A DNA stretch of 64,000 nucleotides from Amphiduros pacificus (lineage: Eukaryota; Annelida; Polychaeta; Phyllodocida; Hesionidae), in contig OX439009.1 of NCBI GenBank assembly GCA_949316495.1, positions 12,985,201 to 13,049,200 on the forward strand. Direction: 5' to 3'. Under the pieces are notes generated by a model, which ran no database searches, had not been told where the DNA came from, and was given only the letters and a program-made list of their open reading frames with translations. Of this stretch, positions 1 through 11,618 are shown piece after piece. Position numbers and translations under genes: made by a program. Every line of letters begins with the position of its first letter. Positions within the stretch are counted from its first letter, which is position 1.

Positions 1-1485
1 AGCAACATCCAGTGCCTCATTGCACAAAAATAAATATAAACTCATTTTTAAAACCTGTGGTCTAATGCAATGTTGGGGATGGGGTGATGGAGTCAGCCCC
101 AATATTGGTTATATTATTCTTACTTGTTCTCAACCTGCAAAGTGTGTTAAATACACAAAATGATCATTAAAGAAGTATTTTCCAGAAAATGTTTGCAAAC
201 ATTACAAAATTGGCATATGTATTTTTATCATGTTATTTGCTCAAATGTCCATTGCGGTAACAAATCTTTTAAGTAATGTACTTTTGTCTCAATAAGACAA
301 AAGAAAAAAGATATTAACTTTTTCATTGTTCCAATTGTAGAATTTTTTATTCAATTTTACAAGGCACTAAGCCATGGTAATGAGCCAAGACATTTGAAAA
401 GGTAGACAGATGATACAATATTGTTCTTTATCTTGTCAAAGGAAAAACACCAAATTCTGCACATTTACATAAAGCCTACTAAAGTGGAACAAGAATGGTC
501 CCTGTTCCCCTTCTTGTAAAATGTAACCATGCCATTCCCATATCAACCAGGGGATACAAACAAATACACAGACATGATACCAGTGCCGGATCTGTTGTTT
601 CATCATTAAAGTGGTTCATTACAGAAATAGTGCCTTAGAATTTTTACGTATAGAATGTAATTGACCAACTTTTCACCTAATTGTAATGTCCCGCGATTCA
701 TTTGAAGCCAGACATCTATTTGGTCATGCATAAAGTCGCCAAACTATTTCTCCATGTGGTCAGCTGTTGTGTGGCTGTGTGTGGTTTCAGGATAGCCGCG
801 TGAGCTTATATGCTTACTTTTATGTATTTATATGACCAAATAGATAGAAAATATGTTCTTACTAAAATTGTTTTTAATTCTGACATTGGTATCAACGCAT
901 TATTTACACAGTAATTCCAGGCAAATAATCACAACAAACATAAAATTGCACAGGTATACCTGCAGTGGAAATGACGAGTAATGTCTCAACAACCAAATAA
1001 AATAAGAAATCAGTACATCTGTGGTAATATTACAAGAGAAATTTATTTTAGAAATATGCATAATTTATTTGTACTTACCGGTAGTAATATTATTTTACTT
1101 ATAAAGTAAATGATATGTTGTTTTATATATATAATAATATATTTGAATGTAAATGTATTTGGCAAGAATTCTCAAATGTTCAAATATAACTGTCATCAAT
1201 CTGATTGTTTCCTAGTTGGTTGATATTTGACAAACTATGATGTAAAACAAGAAAGAGAATTGCAGCTTAAATATCTAAATGAAATGCTTATAAAGCTAAA
1301 TGCTTTAAAGATTATAGATTTGTATATTTATAATTTAATGGGATATTTATATGCTTCATGTAACTTAATTTATGCATTTTGTCATAAGATCTGCTTTATA
1401 TATATTGTACAGAGGAATTTCCATTCTATTGAAGTTTCTTAACATTGTTTTCCTTTTTATATGAAAATTTACATTAATTTAAGGA
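1..1485. other. AT-rich sequence without recognisable gene
   Basis: No ORF with recognisable domains and no clear repeat structure was seen here. The only open frames are short and AT-rich (for example 71 codons at 1227-1442) and look like chance. Confidence 0.6.
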
Positions 1486-1675
1486 GTATACAGAAATATG
1501 CAAGATCTGTGTTTAGCAAAGAAGGTTGAGAAGTGTACAGCAAAATGTACAATCTGCGATTTTGTAAAGATGGTTAAGAAGTATACAGCAATATCAAAGA
1601 TTGGAGTTTTTGTAATAAAGGATGAAAAGTATACAGCATTATGTTAAATCTGTTTTTGCAAAGAACCCAGCAATT
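1486..1675 (+). repeat. Degenerate 48-bp tandem repeat, four units
   Basis: Units begin with GTATACAG or GTGTACAG at about 1486, 1533, 1581 and 1629, a spacing of 47-48 bp. Each continues into a similar AT-rich block with AAGA(T/A)GGTTGAGAA-like ends. The units are clearly diverged, so the array is old. Confidence 0.65.
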
Positions 1676-1722
1676 TGTAACTTGAGTATTTTGAAGTTTG
1701 GGTGGTCATTCTATCTGTGTTG

Positions 1723-1740
1723 CCCCCCCCCCCCCCCCCC
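1723..1740 (+). repeat. Poly(C) tract of 18 bases
   Basis: An uninterrupted run of C follows TGTTG and precedes AACTTC. It is a homopolymer where length errors are likely. Confidence 0.9.
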
Positions 1741-2694
1741 AACTTCTCTGAAACTACTGAGTTTTGGCATTCATAGGGGAGATGTGCTTTCAGTTGACAA
1801 ATTCAATTTATTTCAGGCTAAGATTATGCCAGCTTAGTTTTATGGAAATATGAAACCTTTAGTTATGATTTAGTGAGCTACTTTCCTTAATCATGCATAT
1901 TGCAATAAAATAGACACATGGCTGTCCAAGATCGCACTTCAGTAACATTTATTTCACTGCTCAAAATTCATTTCTTTTTTCAATTTATAGCAATCTATAA
2001 CAAAACTGAAAAAAAAGAGTTTGATTGTGTATGTACTGTTTGCGGGGTTATTTTTTATCTAGTTATTAGATTTCTCATAAAGAGATTCAACCCAAGAATG
2101 GATTTGAGAATTGCTCATATATTTAAGAAAACAAGCAATTCTCTCCAGTACTATTATTTGAACTCAGTTACAGATCAAGACTTATGTCACTCATTTTTGT
2201 ATGATTAAGTATGGAGTAGTATATGAAATATAGTTTTTATTTCCTTTTGCTCCCATATGCTATATCCCTTCAGTGCCCTTATCAGGGTCAGGTCAGAGGT
2301 GTCAAGAAGAAGTGTGCTTCCCACTACATTTCATGCTCTGGTGCCTTGTGGTGTTCCAGGAAGTTTAAATCATCAAGAAACCTATGAAAGTGAAGGTAAT
2401 CTTTTCATTAATATATAGCCAGCAATGTGTAAATATTTTATAAATCTATATAAACATTTCATCAAAATAATTAGCAAACAACACGCAGAATGACAATGAT
2501 GGCTGAACAAGGAGGGAAGGGCTTGGCCAAACCTCTTATGTGGAACATGTTTTCAAGACATAAAAAAATCTCAGGATCAAAAATCTCTAGTCACATGAAG
2601 GACATGAATTGGGTTTCACTGTTTTAGCATCATTCTATTTGAAATTCTATCAGGGAATCCCCAACTAAATTGTTAAGTGTCACATTTGTATGCC
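1741..2694. other. Unique-looking spacer before the duplicated block
   Basis: A 96-codon open frame at 1918-2208 has no recognisable motif and poor coding character. Nothing else can be supported. The sequence ends at the left breakpoint of the tandem segmental duplication. Confidence 0.5.
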
Positions 2695-3683
2695 ATTCCA
2701 TGGTGTTGTCATTCCATTTTGTATAAAACGATACTTTCACATACTTTAAGTATGTCAATGTATTGCAATACGAAGTTGATATACATGACTGAATTTCAGA
2801 TCCAAAATATGTGTGATATGACATGTCTATTTTGGTCATGCTGGGAATAGACAACCTATTCGTAAATAGGTTGAAATATGAGTTTGAATTTATTCAAGAT
2901 TCCTCATAAACTCTCTTATGACTGAATTGTAAATCAAATATCTTGTTAGACTTAAAGGCGCTTAAAAAATAGTTTGGGGGTATCCTGTGAATAATGGTAC
3001 ATTATTATATGTCTGGAGGCTTATAACGTGCAGAAGTACAAAACACACAAAAAAAATTCAGCATGTTAACTATGACTTTACTAAGTGCATTTCACCCCAA
3101 GAATTCACAGAAGGATATTAAAAAGAATACATTTCATCCTTCCTCAGAGAATGTGAGGTCCTATCTAAATACCCCAAAAATGAGATTTCATGGAATTTAA
3201 TTATCACCATGATAATGAAAAACTAAATGTTGAGGAAAATAAGAGTGTTGTCCTTATCAACCAAAACATTTTGAAAATTATGTGCAATTTCTGTTATTAT
3301 GTAATTTACAAAATTTGGGCACTTTATCTCTACAAGGTCATTGGGTATATTAATGCACATGGGCTCTCTTCAACTAATTATCACTGTAAATCCAAAAGTC
3401 TGATTATATTATCAACTTTGAAAATGCGAAGTAATTTTGTCCTTTTTTGTGGCTGTTATAATTGCTTAAAGTGGCTTTATTTCAAGAATGAAATTGCTAA
3501 ATTTTAAATCGGTAAAATTTCCCCCAGAAATACACATACATTTTATTTTTAAATTTAGAGATACAAACAAATGTCAGACTAAATTTAATAAGAATAAAAC
3601 AATGAAACTTGATTAATCTGAAGTCAAAATAAAAATCCCTTAGATCTTCCGATAGAAACAAATATATTATACTAAAAACCAAC

Positions 3684-3810
3684 ATGAAGACCTATGGGGA
3701 CAGGGCTTTTTCGGTATATGCGCCCAAAACATGGAATGGATTACCTTTATCTGTAAAAGATGCAAAAACACTAGAAATCTTCAAATCATTATTATCAAAG
3801 ATACATACAG
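3684..3810 (+). mobile_element. LINE ORF2 C-terminal remnant (copy 1)
   Basis: A 70-codon open frame starts with TYGDRAFSVYAPKTWNGLP and continues with a LEIFKSLL-like helix. This is the well-known C-terminal tail motif of CR1/L2 and Jockey-like reverse transcriptases (compare IGDRAFSVVGPRLWNDLP in the LINE at 33.8 kb). Nothing of the catalytic domain is present, so it is a short fossil fragment carried inside the duplicated unit. Confidence 0.75.
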
Positions 3811-3869
3811 TTGCCATCATGTTATCCAGCAGGATCCTCTGCCAAACTACATTGTCTCATTCAAAAAAT

Positions 3870-4480
3870 CTTGACATTTCTGCATACCAAGCATGAAGTT
3901 TCTCCTGTAAGCGATTACTGAGAAATGCTCCACACAAACTTTGTGACCTCAAGGTCACTGCATTAAGGTCAACGGGTGCAGGGGCAAAACAAAACTGCAT
4001 TAAGGTCAACAGGTGCAGGGGCAAAACAAAACTGACAGTGCACAACTTGGTGTTGACCAAAAGTCATTAGCCTGTCAGACATTCGTGATGTTTTATCATA
4101 AAGTCCGGCCAAGTATAACATTCCACCTGTCTATTTGTCTGCCACCATGTCAAACCTGGGGCGTTTCAACGTTTTTCATATCGAATATCGCTACAGATAT
4201 ACTTTTGTGCCCATCCACCATGTTTTCTTTCTGTGGGCTCTGCAGGTCAATCCAGTCCCATTAATAAGATATGCACATTAAATGCTCACCTTCTATGAAT
4301 TTGAGTCAAAATCTTTTGGTGAACACTGACAACTACACCTTGTGGTTTGCCAAGTATGCCCAATATTTAGTATCTCCAGTTCATTATTCATGAGATATGG
4401 CCTGAACAATAATTCTAGGGTCAAGGTCACAGTAACGAGGTCAAATGTCAAATCTGTAAAAAATGTATATGATGCTCGAT
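3870..4480 (+). repeat. Dispersed AGGTCA-rich repeat (copy 1; also 10936-11546 and 18758-19368)
   Basis: Contains GACATTTCTGCATACCAAG, GTGACCTCAAGGTCACTGCA, a doubled AAGGTCAACRGGTGCAGGGG block and CCTTGTGGTTTGCCAAG. Related copies, diverged, are seen at 23603-23880, 28310-28680 and 56560-57950. It looks like an old dispersed repeat of unknown class. AGGTCA/TGACCT half-sites recur in it. Confidence 0.65.
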
Positions 4481-4520
4481 ATAGTGTTAATGTATACAAG
4501 TGCCTTCGGCTGGGAAGTGA

Positions 4521-4552
4521 TGCTGTCCCTCACTGTTGTAGCTATCCCTCAC
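4521..4552 (+). repeat. Left stub of the 20-bp minisatellite
   Basis: GCTGTCCCTCACTGTTGTAG and the following TATCCCTCAC match units of the main array at 5280. They show that the array continued leftward before the small transposon at 4553 inserted. The last eight bases (4545-4552, TCCCTCAC) are the left target-site duplication. Confidence 0.75.
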
Positions 4553-5128
4553 CCCGGGGGGGGTACTCTCATAGTCAGCGTTACCGGGGAAGCTGGGCTA
4601 AATAGGGTCCTTTTCGCTGATATTTTCCCTAAAACAGGTTAAGATATTTCATCATTTTCCCTAAAACAGGGTACTATTTTTTCAAATTTCTCCCTAAAAC
4701 AGGGATCACAATCCCCCTTTCCAAATCTCCCCCTTCTGCATCATCCCTAAATGAGGGTATAAAAAATTCAGCTAGTCCTAAATCAGGGTACCAATAATGA
4801 TAGAATATTTCCCTAAATCTGGCTCTGGGGTTTTCAGTTCCATCCGGGTTGAGATATTTTATCATTTTCCCTAAAACAGGGTACTGTTTTTCAAATTTCT
4901 CCCTAAAACAGGGATCACAATCCCCTTTTCCAAATCTCCTCCTTCTGCATCATCCCTAAATGAGGGTATCAAAAATTCAGCTAGTCCTAAATCAGGGTAC
5001 CAAATTTCAGCTAGTCCTAAATCAGGGTACCAATAATGATAGAATATTTCCCTAATTCAGGCTCTGGGGTTTTCAGTTCCATCCCAGCCTCCGCGGGTTA
5101 AAATCATGAGAGTACCCCCCCCCCCGGG
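4553..5128 (+). mobile_element. Small non-autonomous DNA transposon (MITE-like), copy 1
   Basis: Terminal inverted repeats are visible: the left end is CCC, eight G, TACTCTCA, and the right end is TGAGAGTA, eleven C, GGG. The element is flanked by identical 8-bp repeats TCCCTCAC at 4545-4552 and 5129-5136. The 576-bp interior has two diverged copies of a block of about 210 bp (starts about 4638 and 4850) rich in CCCTAAAACAGGG-like short hairpins, and no transposase frame. An 8-bp duplication fits hAT- or P-like superfamilies, but the superfamily is not proven. It sits inside the 20-bp minisatellite. Confidence 0.82.
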
Positions 5129-7803
5129 TCCCTCACCTGTGCAGCTGTCTCTCAATTGTGTAGCTATCTCACCTATGCAGCCATCCCTCACCTATACAGC
5201 TATCTCTCACATGTGCAGCTGTCTCTCACTTGTGCAACTACCACGTGTGCAGCTGTCATTCAGTTGTGCAGTTGTCTCTCACTGTTGTAACTATCTCTCA
5301 CCATGTGCAGCTATCTCTCACCATGTGCAGCTATCTCTCCCTATGTGCAGCTATCCCTCACATGTGCAGCTGTCTCTCACTTGTGCAACTACCACGTGTG
5401 CAGCTGTCATTCAGTTGTGCAGTTGTCTCTCACTGTTGTAACTATCTCTCACCATGTGCAGCTATCTCTCACCATGTGCAGCTATCTCTCCCCATGTGCA
5501 GCTATCCCTCACATGTGCAGCTGTCTCTCACTTGTGCAACTACCACGTGTGCAGCTGTCATTCAGTTGTGCAGTTGTCTCTCACTGGTGTAACTATCTCT
5601 CACCATGTGCAGCTATCTCTCCCCATGTGCAGCTATCTCTCACCATGTGCAGCTATCTCTCACCATATGCAGCTATCCCTCACCATGTGCAGCTATCTCT
5701 CCTCATGTGCAGCTCTCTCACTTGTGCAACTACCACGTGTGCAGCTGTCATTCAGTTGTGCAGCTATCTCTCACTGTTGTAACTATCTCTCACCATGTGC
5801 ATTTATCTCTCCCCATGTGCAGCTATCTCTCCCCATGTGCAGCTATCTCTCCCCATGTGCAGCTATCTCTCCCCATGTGCAGCTATCTATCACCATGTGC
5901 AGCTGTCTCTCCCCATGTGCAGCTATCTCTCCCCATGTGCAGCTATCTCTCCCCATGTGCAGCTATCTCTCCCCATGTGCAGCTATCTCTCACCATGTGC
6001 AGCTATCTCTTACCATGTGCAGCTATCTCTCAAACTGAGCAGCTATCTCTCACCATGTGCAGCTATCTCTCTCCATGTGGAGCTATCTCTCCCCATGTGC
6101 AGCTATCTCTCACCGTGTGCAGCTATCTCTCCCCATGTACAGCTATCTCTCACCATGTGCAGCTATCTCTCACCATGTGCAGCTATCTCTCCCCATGTGA
6201 AGCTATCTCTCCCCATGTGCAGCTATCTCTCACCATGTGCAGCTATCTCTCAAACTGTGGAGCTGTCTCTCAGTATGTGGAGCTGTCTCTCCCCATGTGC
6301 AGCTATCTCTTACCATGTGCAGCTATCTCTCAAACTGAGCAGTTATCTCTCACCATGTGCAGCTATCTCTCCCCATGTGGAGCTATCTCTCCCCATGCGC
6401 AGCTATCTCTCACCGTGTGCAGCTGTCTCTCCCCATGTGCAGCTTTCTCTCCCCATGTGCAGCTATCTCTCACCATATGCAGCTATCTCTTACCATGTGC
6501 TGCTATCTCTCAATCTGAGCAGTTATCTCTCACCATGTGCAGCTATCTCTCCCCATGTGGAGCTATCTCTCCCTATGTGCAGCTATCTCTCATCTTGTGC
6601 AGCTATCTCTCCCCATGTACAGCTATCTCTCACCATGTGCAGCTATCTCTCACCATGTGCAGCTATCTCTCCCAATGTGCAGCTATCTCTCCCCATGTGC
6701 AGCTATCTCTCAAACTGTGCAGCTATCTCTCAGTATGTGAAGCTGTCTCTCCCCATGTGCAGCTATCTTTTACCATGTGCAGCTATCTCCCCCCATGTGG
6801 AGCTATCTCTCCCTATGTGCAGCTATCTCTCACCGTGTGCAGCTATCTCTCCCCATGTACAGCTATCTCTCACCATGTGCAGCTATCTCTCACCATGTGC
6901 AGCTATCTCTCCCAATGTGCAGCTATCTCTCCCCATGTGCAGCTATCTCTCAAACTGTGCAGCTATCTCTCAGTATGTGAAGCTGTCTCTCCCCATGTGC
7001 AGCTATCTTTTACCATGTGCAGCTATCTCTCAAACTGAGCAGCTATCTCTCACCATGTGCAGCTATCTCTCCTCATGTGGAGCTATCTCTCCCCATGTGC
7101 AGCTGTCTCTCACCGTGTGCAGCTATCTCTCCCTATGTGCAGCTATCTCTCCCCATGTGCAGCTATCTCTCACCATGTGCAGCTATATCTCAAAATGTGT
7201 AGCTATCTCTTACCATGTGCAGCTGTCTCTCACCATGTGCAGCTATCTCTCACCATGTGCAGCTATCTCTTACCATGTGCAGCTATCTCTCACCATGTGC
7301 AGCTATCTCTCACCATGTGCAGCTATCTCTCCCCATGTGCAGCTATCTCTCACCATGTGCAGCTGTCTCACCATGTGCAGCTGTCTCTCCCACAGCTATC
7401 TTTTATTTATACAGCTATCTCTTATTTATACAGCTATCTCTTATTTATACAGTTATCTCTTATTTATGCAGCTATCTCTTATTTATGCAGCTATCTCTTA
7501 TTTGTGCAGCTATTTTTCATGTCTCAATACAGCTATCTCTCAGTTATGCAGCTATCTCTTATTTATGCAGCTATCTCTTATTTATGCAGCTATCTCTTGC
7601 TATTGTAGCAGTCTATCACTTGCTATCTCTTATTCATGCAGCTATCTCTTATTTATACAGCTATATCTTATTCATGCAGCTATCTCTTATTATGCAGATA
7701 TCTCTTATTTATGCAGCTATATCTTATTTATGCAGCTATCTCTGATTTATGCAGCTATCTCTTATTTGTGCAGCTATCTCTCAGTTATGCAGCTATCTCT
7801 TAT
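5129..7803 (+). repeat. 20-bp minisatellite, copy 1
   Basis: The main unit is AGCTATCTCTCCCCATGTGC with variants (CACC, TACC, AAACTGAGC, CAGTATGTG). The first 600 bases have a 151-bp higher-order period (CACATGTGCAGCTGTC at 5208, 5359 and 5510). The last 400 bases switch to a 19-bp relative, AGCTATCTCTTATTTATGC. The unit has no stop codon in any of the three plus frames, so open frames as long as 706 codons (5795-7915) arise with a 20-residue period rich in C, S, P and L. These frames are best read as a by-product of the repeat, not as genes. Confidence 0.95.
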
Positions 7804-8265
7804 AAAAATATCCGCATTTCACCCATATAGACCCCTTTGTGCAAAACCTTGTAGGGCCTCAATAAGTAGGTCAATAAATAGGTCAATTTACCGATGGTTG
7901 AAAACAAAGCTCTAATACAGAAATATAGGCATATTGGAGGTAATTCTCATTTCTAATGTAATTGTGACAACAAATAACTGATAATTGTGCCATTCATAAT
8001 ATGCTAAAAGCGCAACCCTTCACATAAACTTGCAAAACAAAAGTGAAGTGGAGATTAGTTTAGTGTCATTTCCACCAGAGGGCAGGCAACGTGGTGACGG
8101 AACAGCGAGATCAACACACTCTTATCAGTGGCGAATTTTGTCGCGGCCAATACCTCATATAGCAACTTTTTTTTTTTTTTTTTCAAATCTCGTCACCCTT
8201 CCTCTCTGATCACGTTCATGCTTTTTTTATATATGTATGTAAACAGTTATAAAGATGTCCGTGAA
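7804..8265 (+). other. Spacer between minisatellite and satellite (copy 1; also 14739-15200)
   Basis: Single-copy-like sequence within the unit, including a T-rich tract at about 8166-8183 and the CTCF-like site listed separately. No coding potential is recognised. Confidence 0.5.
8072..8085 (+). promoter_or_regulatory. CTCF-like core site (copy 1)
   Basis: CCACCAGAGGGCAG fits every position of the CTCF core consensus CCASYAGRKGGCRS. CTCF is conserved in bilaterians, so an insulator role is possible. Only the motif match is seen; binding is inferred. Confidence 0.5.
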
Positions 8266-8345
8266 GCTCGTCCCACATTCACTTTCGTCCCATATTCGTC
8301 CCACATTCGTCCCACATTCGTCCCACATTCGTCCCATATTCGGTT
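8266..8345 (+). repeat. 11-bp tandem repeat CGTCCCACATT (copy 1)
   Basis: About six units of CGTCCCACATT or CGTCCCATATT lie between GAAGCT and CGGTTTGTC. The same block occurs at 15201-15280, about 19409-19475 (one unit fewer) and inverted at about 23513-23587. It always stands about 170 bp outside the first 177-bp satellite unit, so it marks the edge of that array. Confidence 0.88.
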
Positions 8346-8510
8346 TGTCAATTTTTGGCCCGTATACCCATCAGACTATAACAGGAAGGTCAAGATCTTT
8401 CTGGGGGGACCCCTTTAAAGGTCAGAGGCCTTTAAAAAGGTCAGGGCCCTTTTACCCTGACAAACATATAAAATATAAGCGTGAAAAGAAAGAGAAGACT
8501 AAAGTGACGA

Positions 8511-9760
8511 GATGCCGATTTTCGCCGTTAAATTCCCCCCTTTTTTCAATTGGAATATTAAGCTAGGGGCGTCTATGATTTTTTTTAACCAAAACCATTT
8601 TGGTGCGAGACCGGTTTTGATATGCTAGAGACCCGTAAATCGGAGAAAACCTGGAATTTTACCCATTTTTTTGTGTTTGGGTACCCGGATGCTGATTTTC
8701 GCCGTTAAATTCCCCCCTTTTTTCAATTGGAATATTAAGCTAGGGGGGTCTATGATTTTTTTTAACCAAAACAATTTTGGTGCGAGACCGGTTTTAATAT
8801 GCTAGAGACCCGTAAATCGGAGAAAACTTGGAATTTTACCCATTTTTTTGTGTTTGGGTACCCGGATGCCGATTTTCGCCGTTAAATTCCCCCCTTTTTT
8901 CAATTGGAATATTAAGCTAGGGGGGTCTATGATTTTTCTGAACCAAAACCATTTTGGTGCGAGACCGGTTTTAATATGCTAGAGACCCGTAAATCGGAGA
9001 AAACTTGGAATTTTACCCATTTTTTTGTGTTTGGATACCCGGATGCTGATTTTCGCCGTTAAATTCCCCCTTTTTTTCAATTGGAATATTAAGCTAGGGG
9101 GGTCTATGATTTTTCTGAACCAAAACCATTTTGGTGCGAGACCGGTTTTAATATGCTAGAGACCCGTAAATCGGGGAAAAACGGTGCAATTCATAAAAAA
9201 AAATTATGTTCAAGTACCTGGATGCCGATTTTCGCCGTTAAATTCCCCCCTTTTTTCAATTGGAATATTAAGCTAGGGGGGTCTATGATTTTTTTTAACC
9301 AAAACCATTTTGGTGCGAGACCGGTTTTGATATGCTAGAGACCCGTAAATCGGAGAAAACCTGGAATTTTACCCATTTTTTTGTGTTTGGGTACCCGGAT
9401 GCCGATTTTCGCCGTTAAATTCCCCCCTTTTTTCAATTGGAATATTAAGCTAGGGGGGTCTATGATTTTTTTTAACCAAAACCATTTTGGTGCGAGACCG
9501 GTTTTGATATGCTAGAGACCCGTAAATCGGAGAAAACTTGGAATTTTACCCATTTTTTTGTGTTTGGGTACCCGGATGCCGATTTTCGCCGTTAAATTCC
9601 CCCTTTTTTTCAATTGGAATATTAAGCTAGGGGGGTCTATGATTTTTCTGAACCAAAACCATTTTGGTGCGAGACCGGTTTTAATATGCTAGAGACCCGT
9701 AAATCGGGGAAAAACGGTGCACTTCATAAAAAAAATTTATGTTCAAGTACCTGGATGCCG
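8511..9760 (+). repeat. 177-bp satellite array, copy 1, about 7 units
   Basis: Units start GATGCCGATTTTCGCCGTTA at 8511, 8688, 8865 and 9042, an exact 177-bp step. Two main unit types differ in the last third: ACCTGGAATTTTACCC type, and GTGCACTTCATAAAA type (at about 9153 and 9686). Each unit holds a 7-bp inverted repeat ACCAAAA-CCA-TTTTGGT. The array ends with a broken unit at the duplication junction. Confidence 0.95.
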
Positions 9761-10749
9761 ATTCCATGGTGTTGTCATTCCATTTTGTATAAAACGATAC
9801 TTTCACATACTTTAAGTATGTCAATGTATTGCAATACGAAGTTGATATACATGACTGAATTTCAGATCCAAAATATGTGTGATATGACATGTCTATTTTG
9901 GTCATGCTGGGAATAGACAACCTATTCGTAAATAGGTTGAAATATGAGTTTGAATTTATTCAAGATTCCTCATAAACTCTCTTATGACTGAATTATAAAT
10001 CAAATATCTTGTTAGACTTAAAGGCGCTTAAAAAATAGTTTGGGGGTATCCTGTGAATAATGGTACATTATTATATGTCTGGAGGCTTATAACGTGCAGA
10101 AGTACAAAACACACAAAAAAAATTCAGCATGTTAACTATGACTTTACTAAGTGCATTTCACCCCAAGAATTCACAGAAGGATATTAAAAAGAATACATTT
10201 CATCCTTCCTCAGAGAATGTGAGGTCCTATCTAAATACCCCAAAAATGAGATTTCATGGAATTTAATTATCACCATGATAATGAAAAACTAAATGTTGAG
10301 GAAAATAAGAGTGTTGTCCTTATCAACCAAAACATTTTGAAAATTATGTGCAATTTCTGTTATTATGTAATTTACAAAATTTGGGCACTTTATCTCTACA
10401 AGGTCATTGGGTATATTAATGCACATGGGCTCTCTTCAACTAATTATCACTGTAAATCCAAAAGTCTGATTATATTATCAACTTTGAAAATGCGAAGTAA
10501 TTTTGTCCTTTTTTGTGGCTGTTATAATTGCTTAAAGTGGCTTTATTTCAAGAATGAAATTGCTAAATTTTAAATCGGTAAAATTTCCCCCAGAAATACA
10601 CATACATTTTATTTTTAAATTTAGAGATACAAACAAATGTCAGACTAAATTTAATAAGAATAAAACAATGAAACTTGATTAATCTGAAGTCAAAATAAAA
10701 ATCCCTTAGATCTTCCGATAGAAACGAATATATTATACTAAAAACCAAC

Positions 10750-10876
10750 ATGAAGACCTATGGGGACAGGGCTTTTTCGGTATATGCGCCCAAAACATGG
10801 AATGGATTACCTTTATCTGTAAAAGATGCAAAAACACTAGAAATCTTCAAATCATTATTATCAAAGATACATACAG
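10750..10876 (+). mobile_element. LINE ORF2 C-terminal remnant (copy 2)
   Basis: Same GDRAFSVYAPKTWNGLP-containing fragment as at 3684, carried by duplication copy 2. Confidence 0.75.
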
Positions 10877-11618
10877 TTGCCATCATGTTATCCAGCAGGA
10901 TCCTCTGCCAAACTACATTGTCTCATTCAAAAAATCTTGACATTTCTGCATACCAAGCATGAAGTTTCTCCTGTAAGCGATTACTGAGAAATGCTCCACA
11001 CAAACTTTGTGACCTCAAGGTCACTGCATTAAGGTCAACGGGTGCAGGGGCAAAACAAAACTGCATTAAGGTCAACAGGTGCAGGGGCAAAACAAAACTG
11101 ACAGTGCACAACTTGGTGTTGACCAAAAGTCATTAGCCTGTCAGACATTCGTGATGTTTTATCATAAAGTCCGGCCAAGTATAACATTCCACCTGTCTAT
11201 TTGTCTGCCACCATGTCAAACCTGGGGCGTTTCAACGTTTTTCATATCGAATATCGCTACAGATATACTTTTGTGCCCATCCACCATGTTTTCTTTCTGT
11301 GGGCTCTGCAGGTCAATCCAGTCCCATTAATAAGATATGCACATTAAACGCTCACCTTCTATGAATTTGAGTCAAAATCTTTTGGTGAACACTGACAACT
11401 ACACCTTGTGGTTTGCCAAGTATGCCCAATATTTAGTATCTCCAGTTCATTATTCATGAGATATGGCCTGAACAATAATTCTAGGGTCAAGGTCACAGTA
11501 ACGAGGTCAAATGTCAAATCTGTAAAAAATGTATATGATGCTCGATATAGTGTTAATGTATACAAGTGCCTTCGGCTGGGAAGTGATGCTGTCCCTCACT
11601 GTTGTAGCTATCCCTCAC

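Larger units (their letters stand above)
2695..9760 (+). repeat. Segmental duplication unit, copy 1 (7066 bp)
   Basis: The block starting ATTCCATGGTG at 2695 recurs at 9761 (offset 7066) and 17583 (further offset 7822). Long stretches differ by only scattered single bases. Order inside: spacer, LINE tail remnant, dispersed repeat, 20-bp minisatellite split by a small DNA transposon, CTCF-like site, 11-bp repeat, 177-bp satellite. The left junction in copy 1 follows unique sequence. In copies 2 and 3 the same base follows a broken 177-bp satellite unit, so the duplication joined the satellite end to this block. Confidence 0.95.

Noticed and set aside
5129-7803. CRISPR-like array
   Set aside because: Repeats are contiguous 20-mers with no unique spacers, and the setting is eukaryotic with no cas gene.
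5795-7915. 706-codon open frame, and frames of 477, 589, 484 and 352 codons in the same arrays
   Set aside because: They are produced by a stop-free 20-bp repeat unit. All three plus frames are open, and they lack any non-repeat domain.
8128-8566. Conserved 96- and 103-codon frames (SHIRPTFVPHSSHIRP-type) repeated in all unit copies
   Set aside because: They arise from the 11-bp repeat and adjacent satellite and are identical only because the DNA was duplicated recently.
8511-9760. Firm assignment of the 177-bp arrays to pearl/Helitron elements
   Set aside because: Tandem cores with fixed flanks fit, but no Helitron-type terminal sequence or insertion site could be shown.
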